Below, one piece after another: positions 10,153 through 23,163 of a stretch of 64,000 nucleotides of DNA. Both the position numbers and the translations under genes were made by a program. Origin of the DNA: Chitinophaga sp. E66 (lineage in GTDB: Bacteria > Bacteroidota > Bacteroidia > Chitinophagales > Chitinophagaceae); the NCBI GenBank assembly GCA_019285755.1, contig CP079103.1:3162001-3226000 (forward strand), written 5' to 3'. Position 1 is the stretch's first letter; the number at the start of each line of letters is the position of its first letter. A model generated the notes under the pieces. It ran no database searches, had not been told where the DNA came from, and saw only the letters and a program-made list of their open reading frames with translations.

Positions 10153-11829
10153 ATGAAAAAACTCTTCTTTATCATACCCGCATTCGCCCTGTTCGCCTCG
10201 GTAGGATGCAACAAGAACCTGGAAGAAGGCCCGCTCGAAAACCTCGACTCCTCCTTCATCTGGGACCCGGTAGACAAGAACGGCACTTACGCCGAGCAAT
10301 ACCTGAACGACATCTACGGCAACATGCCCAACGGTTGGAACCGTATCGGCAATTCCATGCTCGACGCCGCCACCGATGACGCCGTGCCCTCCCAGCGCAA
10401 CAGCACCATCGACGATCTCCGCTTCGGCCGCATGGACCCCTTCGGCAACCCGGACGATGTCTGGAACTCCCGCTATACCTCCATCCGTAAAGTGAACGTC
10501 TTCCTCGCGCAGGTCGATAAGGTCCCGATGGAAAATGAAACCAAGGGCTACTGGAAAGCCGAAGCCCGCTTCCTGCGCGCTTTCGCGTACTTCGAGCTGT
10601 TGAAACGCTATGGCGGCGTGCCGCTCATGGGCGACAGGATCGCCACGCTGGCAGACGATCTCCAGCTGCCCCGCAACACCTACGAGGAGTGCGTGAATTA
10701 CATTTCCGGCGAGCTGGATGCCATCAAGCCCCTCGTCCGCCAGTTCCCCGTTTCCGGCGGCGATTTCGGCCGTATCACGAACACCGCCGTTCTGGCCCTC
10801 CAGTCCAGGCTGCACCTCTACGCCGCCAGCCCCTCTTTAATGCCGGCAACCTCGCTGCCTCCAACAAGGAACTGACGGGTTACACCGACGTATCTGACGC
10901 GGCGGTGAAGGCCCGCTGGGAAAAAGCGGCGTCCGTAGCCAAAGAATTGCTGGACCTGAACGTGCATATCATCGAGCCGAACAACCGATATATCAACATC
11001 TTCATTACCCGCGACAGTAAAGAGATCATCCTCTCCTACCTCCGCGCAAACACCAGCGATGTAGAACAGAATAACGGCCCTGTCGGCTATACGAATTTTG
11101 GCCACAGGGGTATACCAGTCCAACCGAAGAACTGGCCGAAGCTTTCCGGATGACCAACGGCAAACTGATCACCGATCCCACCTCCGGGTACGACCCCACT
11201 AAACCGAACGTAGGCCGCGACGCCCGCTTCCAGCGCGTGTTCTTTTACAACGGCGTACAATGGATGAGAAGGCCCGTAGAAACGTTTGAAGGAGGGCTGG
11301 ACCGTCCGGGCGGCAACGTCACCCAGACGCAGACCGGCTACTACCTCCGCAAGTTCATGTACGATGCCGGCAACGCCACTTCCCTCGGTACGCAACCGCA
11401 TAACTTTCCCCTGTTCCGCTATTCGGAGATCTTCCTGAATTACGCGGAAGCGCTGACGGAAGCCAACGCCACCGTTCAGACCGCCGCCGTGGACGCACTG
11501 AACAAGATACGTGCGAGAGGCAGTATCGGCAATGTGACGGCGGCTTCGGTGAACAAGGCGCAGCTCATCGACCTGATCCGCGCGGAGCGCCGGGTGGAGC
11601 TTTGCTTCGAAGAGCACCGCTACTGGGATATCCGCCGCTGGAAAACCGCCAAACAGGTACTCACCGGCGACCTCCACGGCAACCGCATCGTCCGCAACGG
11701 CGACGGCTCCCTCACCTTTACGAAAGTCGCGGTATCCCAACTGAGCTTCCAGGACCGGATGTACCTCTATCCCATCCCCAAAGCGAGCTCTACAGAAACC
11801 GCAACCTGAAACAAAATCCCCTTTGGTAA
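10153..11829 (+). CDS. SusD-family substrate-binding lipoprotein 1, frameshifted
   Basis: Surface lipoprotein that caps the preceding SusC barrel and captures the glycan. Lipoprotein signal peptide with lipobox ending at Cys19 (FASVGC). TPR-rich SusD fold: FLRAFAYFELLKRYGGVPL in the N-terminal half and the conserved RAERRVELCFEEHRYWDIRR near the C-terminus. The true C-terminus is SELYRNRNLKQNPLW, reached after the last of three one-base losses (near 10835, 11130 and 11777; the last is C5 read as C4). Repaired length is about 559 residues. SusC2 begins 18 bases later, so the two pairs are probably one operon. Confidence 0.85.
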
Positions 11830-11847
11830 TCCGATAAAGCCTCCGTT

Positions 11848-14800
11848 ATGAAAAAAATATTTTCTACCCTTCTGCTGATCTGCATGCTCGTCCAGCTGAT
11901 GGCCCAGGACGCGCGCAGAACTGTCAGGGGCACCGTCAGGGACGCCAACGGACCGGTTCCCGGGGTGACCATCTTCGAGAAAGACGTGCCCTCCAACGGC
12001 ACCACTACCACCGAAACGGGCAGCTTCCAGCTGAGCGTACGCGGTAAAAGCAATATCCTCGTATTCAAATTCGTGGGCTACCTCCAGCAGGAAGTCAGCA
12101 TCGCCGGCAAAAGCGATATCTCCGTTACCCTCCAGCAAGACGTGAAAGGCCTGGAAGAAGTGATGGTAGTGGGATATGGCCGCACCACCAAACTGAGCAA
12201 TACCGTAGCCACCAGCTCCGTGACCGGCGACGAGATCCGCCGCGTTCCTACGGCCAGCCTGCAGAACGCCCTGGTGGGCAAACTGCCCGGCTTCCTGGCC
12301 ATGCAGCGTTCCGGCCAGCCGGGGCGCGATGGCGCGGAATTCCTCATCCGCGGCGCTTCCACCTTTCCAATAACCGGAACCTTACGCCGCTTATCATCGT
12401 GGACGACGTAGAATTTACCGGCAACTTCTCCGACATCGACCCCGAGCAGGTTGCCAGCGTAACCATCCTTAAAGATGCGGCCTCCGCCGCCGTATACGGA
12501 TCAAGGGCGCCAACGGCGTTATCGTGGTGACCACCATCCGCGGGCAAAGCGGCAGGGCGCAGATCCGGCTGACGAGCAACTACGGCCGCCAGGCTAATAG
12601 CATCCGCCCCCACTTCCTCAGCGCCTATGACCACGCCCGCCTCCGCAACGACGCACTGGTGAGCGACGGCCTGCCCAAAGAATATACCGACGAAGACCTC
12701 AACCACTGGAAGAATGGCACCGACCCTTACGGGCACCCGGACGTAGACTGGTGGGATGTGCTTATGCGCAAGTCTACCACCCAGACCAAAAACAACCTCA
12801 GCATCACCGGCGGTTCCGATAAAATGAAGTACTTCATTTCCGTGGGGCACCTGTTCCAGAACGGTATCCTGAAAGACTTCCGCGAGCCCGGTTCTTCCGT
12901 GAATCCCAATTACTACCTCAAACGCTATAACTACCGCAGCAACCTGGACTTCCAGGTAACGCCCACGCTTGACCTTGGGCTGGACGTATCCGGTTACTTC
13001 GGTGAGGAAAACGAGCCCAATACCCGCGGCCGTGCCAACCGTAACAGGATATGGTTCGAGCTGTACGATTACAAGGCCCTCCGCCCATGGCATACCCCAT
13101 CTACAACCCGGACGGCTCCTTCGGCGCCGCTCCCGAGACGGTGGTGACCGGCAACGGCGCAGGCAACAACATCGTGGGCAGGCTGATGAAAGGAGGATAC
13201 AGGAGAGATTTCGAGAACGATATGCAGGTGAACCTCCGCGCCTCCCAGAAACTGAACTTCATCGCAAACGGACTGAAACTCTCCGCCCTCGTGAGCTATT
13301 CCAGCAACCAGGGCTTCAGCCGCGACCTGGGAAGGACCAACTTCCTGTCGTTCATCTACAACAGCAAAACGCAAACCTACACACCCCTGCTGCCCAACAC
13401 CTACCGCGACGAGAAATACACGCTCGGCAGCACGGCCACTACGGTGGAAAAGCGCCTCAATACGCAGCTCTCCCTCAATTACGACACCACCTTTAACCGC
13501 GACCACCATGTGTACGCGCTGGTGCTGCTGAACCAGTTCTCCGAAACGGAAGGCGCCGCGCTGCCGGAAAACTTCCGGGGTATACGTTCCGCCTGGGATA
13601 TGACTATCAGAAAAAATACCTCATCGAGTTCAACGGCGCGTATAACGGAACCGACCGCTTCAAGGCCAGCAACCGTTACGGCTTCTTCCCGGCGGTTTCC
13701 GGCGGATGGAACATCGCGGAAGAGCCGTTCTTCAAACAGAACGTACCCTTTATGGACCTGCTGAAGATCCGTGGCTCCGTGGGCATGACCGGTACCGATG
13801 ATATCGACAATACCTATCAATACCTCTACGAGCACGTATACAACAGCGGCCTGGGATATAACTTCGGCGAGAACCAGAAAGCATTCAGCGGTATCTACGA
13901 AGGCGTGCTCGGCAACGAGAACGTAAGCTGGGAAAAAGAGCTGCAATGGAACGTGGGAACGGACATGAACTTCTTCAAGAACAAGCTGTCGTTCACCGCG
14001 GAAGTGTTCAAGAGAAAGCGGACCGACATCCTCCTTCCCCGCCAGAGCCTCAGCGCCATCATCGGTATCGGCCTGCCGCCGTCTAACCTGGCACAGGTGA
14101 CCAACCGCGGCTTCGAGATGAACCTGGACTACCGTAACAAGATCAACCAGTTCAACTTCCGCATCAATGCGAACATGTCCGTAGCCAAGAACCGTATCGA
14201 CTTCATGGACGAGGGCACTCCCCTTATGCCTGGCTGCGCCAGACCGGCGGGCAAACCAACCGCGAGCTGGGTTACGTGAACCAGGGTTTCTATTACGACC
14301 AGGACGATGTCAACAAGAGCCCTCTTCCCGTGGGCCCCAAGCCACTGCCCGGCGACCTGAAGTATAAGGATCTGAACGGCGACGGCAAGATCGACCCGTA
14401 CGACATGGCCTACAACAAATACAGCAACACGCCCACCACGCAATATGCCATGACATTGGGCGGCGATTGGAAAGGCCTCAGCTTTTCCGTCACCTTCCAG
14501 TCGGCCACCAACTTCGTGCTGAGCCAGTTTGCGGAAGCGGTAACGCCCTTCTTCGGTAACCTCCGCGATGTGCACCTGCAGGCCTGGACGCCGCAGAACC
14601 GCGACAATGCCAAATTCCCGCGTATTTCTACCATGGACAACATCAGCAACGCGCTCAGCAACCCTTCCGATTTCTGGACGGTGAAAGGCGATTACATCAA
14701 GCTGCGCAACGCTGAGATCGGTTACACGATCCCGCGCCGCCTGACCAGCTCGCTGCGCCTGCAACAGGTGCGTGTGTACGCGAACGGCTCCAACCTCTTC

Positions 14801-14917
14801 ACCTGGATGCTGGGCCCCAACCTGTACGACCTGGATCCCGAGGTTACTTCCAAAACCGAAGGCGGGGTTTACCCGACGCAAAGAGTGTTCAACTTTGGCC
14901 TGAACGTTAACTTTTAA
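11848..14917 (+). CDS. SusC/RagA-family TonB-dependent receptor 2, frameshifted
   Basis: Second TonB-dependent glycan receptor of the operon. Signal peptide MKKIFSTLLLICMLVQLMAQ, carboxypeptidase-like domain (VRGTVRDANGPVPGVTIFEK), the TonB-box-like stretch EEVMVVGYGR, plug motif TPLIIVDDVEFTGN with SVTILKDAASAAVYGSRA, and a barrel that ends RVFNFGLNVNF. About six one-base breaks (near 12370, 12508, 13085, 13610, 14222) split the chain; the one near 13610 is an A-run loss in QKKYLIEF, the same structural place as in SusC1. Repaired length is about 1023 residues. It shares the operon with SusCD pair 1 and is followed 14 bases later by its own SusD. Confidence 0.85.
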
Positions 14918-14931
14918 AACACCGGAACAAC

Positions 14932-16668
14932 ATGAAAAGCATCTATAAAATCTGTTTCGCCGCCATGGCCAGCGCAGGCATCCTCGCGTCCTGCGCGAAG
15001 AAAGACCTGCTCGACCCGACCGTGGTGCGCACGCTGAACGAAGAACTGACCTTTGGGGACAGCGTCCGCACGGTAGCCTTCGTGACCGCGATCTACAGCG
15101 AGCTGGGCGCAAATTCCTTCAACATCCGTTATGGCAACGGGGGCAGCCTGGCGGAAGGGTCCGACGAGTCCGTTTCCCGGCTCTTCGGCGCCACGCAGGC
15201 ATGGGTACCGCTCATGATAGGCACGCTGAACTCCACGCGCACCACCCCGTACGAGAAAGTCTATAACAACGGCTGGAACAACATCCGCCGCGCCAATACC
15301 TTCATCAAGAACTTTTCGAAGCTGCCGCTGGCGGAAGAAACCAAGAACCGCCTCCTGGGAGAAGTGAAGTTCCTCCGCGCCTGGTATTTCTGGTCGATGG
15401 TGCAGCACTTCGGAGGCCTCCCCATCATCGGCGATAAGCTTTATACGCTGGACGATACCATCCTGGAGCCCCGCGCTACGTATGCGGACTGCATCGAATA
15501 CCTGGTGAAAGAACTGGACGAAGCGGCCGACCTGCTGGAAGCCCCGGACGTGCAGCGCCCCGAAGATTATGGCCGTGTCAACAAAGGATTCTGCATGGGC
15601 CTCAAAGCCCGTATCCTCCTGTTTGCCGCCAGCGACCTCTATAACGGCGGCCAGGAGAGCATCGCCAGCGCCGAGCAGAAACCGCTGATCGGCTACCCCT
15701 CACGCGATGCCGCACGATGGACGAGGGCGCGCGAAGCGGCGGAAGCGCTGATCAATACCGGCTGGTATTCGCTCGTTGAAAACAATACGCCCACACCGGG
15801 AAGAGGCTTCTACGAGCTTTTCATCACCCGCAAAAACGATGAATTCATCTTCCCCGCCATGGCAGGCAACAACCGCACTATGGAAGCCAACTTCCTGCCC
15901 CGCTCCCGCAACGGCAACGTGAACGGATGCCCCAGCATGAACGCCGCCAAACGCTTCGGTACCAACACCGGCCTGCCCATCACGGATCCCGCTTCGGGAT
16001 ACGACCCTGCGCAGCCGTTTAAAAACCGTGATCCCCGGTTCAATAATACGATCATCAACAACGGCGATAAGTGGCGCACCAGCTCCACCACGCCTACGCC
16101 TATCTGGACGTACATCGGCGCCGAGACCGATGGTGTAGACGCCAGCCTCGTGTATACCGGCATGTTCTTCCGGAAGTTCTGCAACGAAACCTCCACCGCC
16201 AATGCCGGCACCAATACAGACCGCGTAATGCCCATCATCCGATATGCCGACATCCTCCTGATGTATGCCGAAGCCGCCATCGAAGAAAATATGTTCGATG
16301 AAGCCGCCGAAAAGATCATCCTGGTTCGGAGGCGCGCCGGCATCAAGGCTGGCGACGGAAGATACGGCCTCAAAGCCACCGGCGACCTCGCCTACTGGAG
16401 AAGCATTATCCGCAACGAACGCGCCGTAGAGCTTTGCCTGGAAGACTCCGCTTCTGGGATGTGCGCCGCTGGAAAACAGCGCCCGTAGAGCTCAACACCA
16501 CCATCATGCGGCTGATGATCACCAAAGTGGCAGATGATCAGTACACCTATGCCGAAATTCCGGTAGACAAAACCCGCTCCGCGTTTTCCAGTCGCACCAC
16601 TACTTCTTCCCCTGCCCATGACGGAGGTAATGAAGAATACGAAAATGATTCAGAATCCAGGCTACTAG
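14932..16668 (+). CDS. SusD-family substrate-binding lipoprotein 2, frameshifted
   Basis: Partner of SusC2. Lipoprotein signal with Cys21 (AGILASC). SusD/RagB features: FLRAWYFWSMVQHFGGLPI, RYADILLMYAEAAIEEN, and RFWDVRRWKT. Near 16447 and 16614 one base is missing; after repair the protein ends in the classical SusD tail YFFPLPMTEVMKNTKM followed by IQNPGY, with the stop at 16666-16668. About 579 residues. A strong terminator 24 bases later closes the SusCDSusCD operon. Confidence 0.85.
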
Positions 16669-16691
16669 CCGATCCATATCCAGTCAAAAAC

Positions 16692-16725
16692 AAAAGACCG
16701 GCTCCTCGGGGATGCCGGTCTTTTT
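16692..16725 (+). terminator. Terminator of the double SusCD operon
   Basis: Stem GACCGGC (16696-16702) with GCCGGTC (16714-16720), preceded by A residues and followed by five T residues. Confidence 0.85.
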
Positions 16726-16802
16726 GCCCCGCCGCAGCCAATACTACCCTTTTTATAGTACCATACATTCGGTGCGCAGCTTCCAGGCGTCCGTAACCTG
16801 CG

Positions 16803-16810
16803 TAGCTTTG
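16803..16810 (+). promoter_or_regulatory. Candidate Bacteroidota minus-seven element for the oxidoreductase
   Basis: TAGCTTTG matches TAnnTTTG, 20 bases before the ATG at 16830. No clear TTTG at the minus-33 position, so moderate support only. Confidence 0.4.
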
Positions 16811-16829
16811 CATTGTAAAACGGACAATC

Positions 16830-17358
16830 ATGAAAACACTCGTCATCGTAACCCATCCCAACATCGAACAATCCGTCATCAACAAGAGATGGATCGCGGA
16901 ACTGGCAAAATCCCCGAAAAATATCATGTGCATGAGTTATACAAAGCATACCCCGATGGTAAAATAGACGTTGCCAGGAGCAGCAACTGATTGAATCTTT
17001 CGATAAGGTCGTGTTCCAGTTTCCTTTCTACTGGTTCAACTGCCCGCCGCTGCTGAAACAATGGCTGGATGAAGTGCTGACCCATGGATGGGCCTATGGC
17101 AGCAAGAGCGGCTTTAAAGCGGGCGGCAAGAAAATGGCCCTGGCCATCTCCGCCGGCATCGAAGAAACCGGCTACAGCAGCACCGGCAAATACAAATACA
17201 GCATGCAGACGCTCACCACGCCGTTCGAACTGACGTTCGATTATATCCATGCAGACTACAAAGGCAATTATGTCTACTACGACATCGAGCAGAACGTAAC
17301 GCCGGAATGGATCGAGGAAAGCGTGGCGCCGTATCTTTCATTTATCGATAACCTGTAA
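16830..17358 (+). CDS. NAD(P)H-dependent oxidoreductase, flavodoxin-like fold, frameshifted
   Basis: FMN/FAD-binding quinone-reductase-like protein of the KefF/MdaB/YwrO family, cytoplasmic. N-terminus MKTLVIVTHPNIEQSVINK holds the first beta strand and phosphate-binding loop; FQFPFYWFNCPPLLKQWLDE is the conserved family core, and GWAYGSKSGFKAGGKKMALA follows. Two one-base losses (near 16905 and 16978) split it. Repaired length is about 177 residues, normal. It has its own promoter candidate and is closed by a perfect terminator. Probably a stress or quinone-detoxifying reductase. Confidence 0.8.
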
Positions 17359-17363
17359 ATAAA

Positions 17364-17393
17364 AAGCCCGTCCGGGTAGTACCGGACGGGCTT
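17364..17393. terminator. Bidirectional terminator between convergent genes
   Basis: Perfect twelve-base stem AAGCCCGTCCGG (17364-17375) / CCGGACGGGCTT (17382-17393), flanked by A-rich and T-containing sequence, between the oxidoreductase and the minus-strand NTF2-like gene. Confidence 0.8.
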
Positions 17394-17413
17394 CCATATC
17401 TCTTACCGGCTGA

Positions 17414-17849
17414 TCAGGAGGCCGGCGGCACCTTTACCGCCTGGCGGCCGATGAGTTTCCATTGCTTGCCGGATTTCGACCACACCAGCATCACATACAG
17501 GTTCACCTTCCTGGCTTTCCGCCGTCGGCGGTATCTCCCTGCAACGTATGGCGCACGATAGCGGTATTGCCGGTGATGAGGATCGTCTGGTCAGACAGGT
17601 CCATCGTTACGAAGTCGCCCTTCCCGCTCACGAGGTAATCCACGAACTCCGCCTGGTTCTCTATGCGGCCGTTGGAGTGGCCGTAGGTCAGCGTAGGGCC
17701 GGTCAGCGATTCCAATGCGGATTTATTGGCGCCAACCATGGCATCGCGCAGCTGAAGCACCGCGGCAGCCACGTCTTTCTCGTCTTTCGATTGCGCATGC
17801 GCCAACAGGCTACAGGCAATCAGCGCTAAAAGGGATACGATCTTTTCAT
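17414..17849 (-). CDS. Secreted NTF2-like / DUF4440-type protein, frameshifted
   Basis: Small exported protein of the nuclear-transport-factor-2 fold (SnoaL/DUF4440 type). Start at 17849; adding one A restores a clean signal peptide MKKIVSLLALIACSLLAHAQ. The core contains LTGPTLTYGHSNGRIENQAE, ITGNTAIVRHTLQGDT and, after a second break near 17516, LYVMLVWSKSGKQWKLIGRQ. Total about 146 residues. The fold often houses small-molecule binding or steroid-isomerase-like activity, but many such proteins have no known reaction. It follows the M60 peptidase gene on the same strand with a 49-base gap. Confidence 0.7.
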
Positions 17850-17898
17850 GTTTTCATATTTGTGGAAGTGGGATCAAAATACAAAAACTTCCACAATA

Positions 17899-19416
17899 TC
17901 ATCCCTCCGGCGGGAAGTTATATGGCATCCATTCCGGCAGGGACGACAGCTGTTTTTCCACTTCGTCGCTGATGGGAATACCCCATTTCTCGAAGAAAGG
18001 CGCGATGTTGCGGCCGCTTACTTTGGAGAAGGTGCTGGCCCAGAGATCCCGTTTCTTCTGGTCGCCGCGGGCGTAGCTTCCCGATGGGTCAGCCACCGCG
18101 AGGGCCTGGTATTCGCGGAAGAACTTTTTATACGTTTCCCATCCGAAGGCTTCCTGCAACTGGCGGAACATGATGAGGCCGAGGAAGGGGCTTTTCTGCC
18201 ATTTCGCGTACTCCGGTCCGTCAGCGAAATATGCTTTCATGGCTTTCTGGGTTTCGTCGTTGGAAACGCCTGTATGCGCATCGTCGCGGCCGCCGCAGAG
18301 GCGGTCGAACATATAGAGCGAGAAGAAGTTGCAGCTTACTTCCGTGGTGCCGCCGAATACCCAGTCGTTATTCTGCATATTATGACCGATCTCGTGGAAG
18401 AAGCCCCAGTTAGCGCCGCCCTTGCTGCCTTTCATAAGCTTCTCCGGGTTGGCGATCACATCGGCCGACAGCATGTTCCTTGAAGGCGAGTGATGGATCA
18501 TGATCGGATAACCGCTATGCATGAAACCGCCGCCGATGTGCTCGTCGATCACCATGCGCTGCGGCCGGTAAAACGGCTGCGGGATCTGCGCCAGTTCCAT
18601 CTCCCCGCCTACGATCATATCCCAGAGCTTCAGCACATGCTCCGGATCGTTCACCTGCCGGAGGATGGAATCGGGGATCGAGGATCACTTTACCGGTGGC
18701 CAGCTCGCCCCAGGGCGCCTGGCTTTCGGCCAGCTGCCGCTTCCATTCATCCGCCGTGGTTTTGCCGGCGATGAAGAGCGGCGCTTTACGGCCCGGGAGA
18801 TCTTCACTCCCGCGCTCCAGGAATCAGACCTGGGCGAAGCCGTCACATAAATGAGGCCGCCGAAGGGCGAGGCGATGCGGGTGGTCTTTTTCCGCAGCGT
18901 ATCTACCCGGACGATCTCCGGCAACCGGCGCCAGTCTTCCCCACCGGCCACCCACTCGCTGAGCTTGTCGGAATGCGCGCCGATCTGGATGCAGACATCC
19001 TTATTCAGTAATTCCTCTGGTACAGTTACCTCGATATATTCACCCGCAACGGCATACAAGCCCGTGCTGTACATGTTGTTGCGCCAGGGTTGGGAATAAC
19101 GCAGCGTCGATACCACGGGCGCCAGCGCATCGCTGATCTTCCGGTGGTCGATGTTCACGGTTTCGCTGACCCGGGCGGCCGATTTGCCTACAGTGCCGGG
19201 GAATACCGCCGCGGACGGGTGCGCGGAGATCCTGGCGTACTGCGTGGAGGCAAGTTGCTCCCTGCTCCAGTCGCGCACCGCGTTGCGCATGTCTTTGTCT
19301 TTAACGGAAAGCCTGTTTTCAGGGGTAATGAGGATGGCGGCGGGCGTCAGTTGTTGTGCGCCGGCCGTCAGCGCGGCCAGTAGCAACGCGCCGCTCATGG
19401 TGGTGTGCTTTAACAT
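17899..19416 (-). CDS. Secreted M60-family metallopeptidase, frameshifted
   Basis: Peptidase M60 (enhancin/accessory) family zinc protease that typically cleaves glycoproteins such as mucins. The start at 19416 gives MLKHTTMSGALLLAALTAGAQ, a signal peptide. The zinc-binding gluzincin motif is FFHEIGHNMQ, with the third ligand in FGGTTEVSCNFFSLY. The upstream half has the beta-sandwich region GEYIEVTVPEELLNKDVCIQ typical of M60. Frames change near 18795 and 18680; three single-base losses explain the data. Repaired length is about 506 residues. In this genome, sialidase-like and fucosidase genes also occur nearby, which fits glycoprotein degradation. Confidence 0.8.
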
Positions 19417-19538
19417 AGAGTAGTCATCTTTCAGGTAAGATACGGAGCAGGAAAACCGCCGCCAGCTTTTCGGGATGAGCGGCAAAAAAATGGCCGGCTC
19501 CCCTTTTGGAAGCCGGCCGGCAAGCATAATCAGTGAAA

Positions 19539-20876
<1,338 letters not shown>

Positions 20877-21014
20877 AAATGATTATCAAAATAAAAGCGC
20901 AGGAAATTAACGGTTCGTCAAGCCGGTTACACAGGTCATCAAAGGCTTTTGCGCGGCTGGCGGGGATTTGCGTGTTTTGGGGCACGATATTTCCTCACCT
21001 GAAAAATACGACCC

Positions 21015-21493
21015 ATGCAACACAAGCTCCTTTTTAAGATCCTGGCCGCCCTGACGGGCGTGCTGGCCTTCGCTACCCTGCGGGCAGGCGGCGGCGCCGA
21101 TTCGTTTAAGGTCTATCTCAACAACAAACTGATCCACGAACAATGGGTGGGCCAGAAGATTTCGCTGGACCAGCTGCCGCTGGATGAAAGCAACCTGAAC
21201 GATAAGCTGACCTTCCATTACAGCCATTGCGGCAAGATCGGTACGGACCGGAAGCTGATCGTCAAAGACGCTGACGGCAAAACGATCCGTGAATGGAAAT
21301 TCGCCAATGCCGAGGGCAAACAATCCGGCATGGTGGTGCCGGTTAAAGAATTGCTGCAGGTCCGCCAGCAGAACGTTTCCTTTTTTATACCGCATCAGAA
21401 CTGCCCAAAGGGCAACTGATGGCCTCCTTCCGCCTCCGTTCCGCTCCGATTTCCTGGGCCCCGGGCCAGTCTGTTTTGGCGTTATTGTGTTAG
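21015..21493 (+). CDS. Small secreted protein of unknown function, frameshifted
   Basis: Not recognised. Signal peptide at the N-terminus (FKILAALTGVLAFATLRAGG), then a beta-rich body with VYLNNKLIHEQWVGQKISL and FHYSHCGKIGTDRKLIVKDA. The first stop at 21419 follows a T-run. Restoring one T gives FFYTASELPKGQLMASFRLR and a stop at 21491-21493, about 160 residues, which ends more naturally. It lies ten bases before the SRPBCC gene and is probably cotranscribed with it. Confidence 0.65.
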
Positions 21494-21502
21494 ATTTACG
21501 GT

Positions 21503-22001
21503 ATGTCAAGCACATACCGCATCCGCCAGTCACAACTTTTGCCGGTGGGCATGGACAAGGCCTGGGAATTCTTCTCGGACCCCAACAACCTCCAGCACAT
21601 CACGCCGCCCCGGATGGGCTTCACAGTAACCAGTGAGCCCCATCAGGGGCGGATCTATGCCGGGCAGATCATCGAATACCGCCTGAAGCCCCTCTTCGGC
21701 ATCCCTATGTACTGGATGACTGAGATCACGCGGGTAGACCCCGGCCGCATGTTCATCGACGAGCAGCGCTTCGGCCCCTTACAGCTTCTGGCATCACCAG
21801 CATCACTTTGAGCCGCAGGGCTCCGGCACCCTGATGACCGACATCGTCCACTACCGCATCCCGCTGGGCTGGCTGGGCGATTTCGCCAATACCCTGTTCG
21901 TCCGCCGCCAGCTCGAAGGCCTTTTCAGCTACCGCACCTCCGCCGTTGAAAACTCCTGGAAAACAAGGGCGGATAATACTGGCATTTTCTGGGGGAATTG
22001 A
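21503..22001 (+). CDS. SRPBCC-family (START-like) ligand-binding protein, frameshifted
   Basis: Small soluble protein with the helix-grip fold of the SRPBCC / polyketide-cyclase group. The features seen are LPVGMDKAWEFFSDPNNLQH, ITPPRMGF, YWMTEITRVDPGRMFIDEQR, and, after a frame change near 21780, SFWHHQHHFEPQGSGTLMTD and YRIPLGWLGDF. About 166 residues. Members bind hydrophobic ligands; many bacterial copies are annotated only as CDP-paratose-epimerase-associated or cyclase-like proteins. The frame change needs one extra or two missing bases, unlike the usual single loss. Confidence 0.7.
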
Positions 22002-22027
22002 CTATTTTGATGCCCTTACCTTAGCAC

Positions 22028-23089
22028 ATGAAAACTGATCGTATGTTCCGTTCCCTACTGGCATTGTCCCTCCTCGCCTGCAGCGCGGCCGCGCCCAGGA
22101 TCAGATGATCCCGCAGATGCACACCCGCGTTTTTATCATGGAAAATCCGCCCGTGGCCGAAGTGCATGCCTCCACCATCGTAGAGCTCGATAAAGGCCGG
22201 CTCATGGCCGCCTGGTTCGGCGGTACGCAGGAAGGCAAAAAGGACGTCGGTATCTGGACTTCCGTGATGGAAAACGGCACTGGAGCGCTCCCGTGGAAGT
22301 CGCCAACGGCGTCATCAACGATACGCTCCGTTATCCCGCCTGGAACCCCGTACTGTTCCGCACCAAAGCCGGGAAGCTCTTCCTGTTTTATAAAGTAGGC
22401 CCCAATCCCCGCGAGTGGTGGGGCATGAAGATGGCCTCTTCCAATAACGGCAAATCCTGGGGCAAGCCCGAACGCCTGCCAGACGGCATGCTGGGCCCCA
22501 TCAAGAACAAACCCTTCCAGCTGGAAGACGGAGACATCCTACCCTACCAGCACCGAAAGCGTAGATAAGAACATCTGGAAAATCCACCTCGAAAAATCAG
22601 ATAAGAACGCCGCCAACTGGTCGCACATCGCGATCCCGAACGATACCTTCCAGGCCATCCAGCCGAGCATTTTGCGCTACCCGAACGACAGCCTACAGCT
22701 GCTCTGCCGCAGCAAAAACGACCGCGTGGTGCAGTCCTGGTCGGCCGACAACGGTAAAACCTGGAGCACCGTCACCGCCACTGCGCTTCTCAATCCCAAC
22801 TCCGGTACCGACGCCCTCACGCTGCAAAACGGGTTAAAGCTTATCGTCTACAACCCCGCCACGCACGGCGGCAAATGGTCGGACGGCCGGGCGAAGCTCT
22901 TTGTCGCCATCAGCAAGGACGGCGTTCAGTGGCAGGACGTAGCCATCCTGGAAAAAGGCGATAAAGGGGAGTTTAGTTATCCTGCCGTCATCCAGGGGAC
23001 AGAACGGGCATATCCACATTACCTATACGGCAGACCGGAAGAATATCCGGTACGTAATGATGCGTATTGAGGGCCTGATGCGCGAGTAG
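22028..23089 (+). CDS. Secreted sialidase-like (BNR repeat) protein, frameshifted
   Basis: Predicted six-bladed propeller of the sialidase / BNR_2 superfamily, exported. The start at 22028 (or 22043) gives a hydrophobic signal (FRSLLALSLLACSAAA). Then VAEVHASTIVELDKGRLMAA and WFGGTQEGKKDVGIW follow. Two Asp-box-like motifs are seen: SSNNGKSWGKP and SADNGKTWSTV. The end is reached only after several frame changes (near 22095, 22285, 22545, 22998); the repaired C-terminus reads GHIHITYTADRKNIRYVMMR. About 354 residues. Whether it is a true exo-alpha-sialidase or another glycan hydrolase of this fold cannot be told from the sequence. Confidence 0.75.
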
Positions 23090-23110
23090 AGAAAACGAAT
23101 CCTGTATACG

Positions 23111-23145
23111 ATGGGTATGGTGTACACAACGCCATACCCATTTTT
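23111..23145 (+). terminator. Terminator after the sialidase-like gene
   Basis: Stem ATGGGTATGG (23111-23120) with CCATACCCAT (23132-23141), followed by T residues. Confidence 0.8.
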
Positions 23146-23163
23146 ATGCCGGTGTACCCTTAC

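Noticed and set aside
14129..15112. 327-residue minus-strand ORF across SusC2 and SusD2
   Set aside because: It spans the junction of two clearly coding plus-strand genes and has Arg-rich shadow composition.
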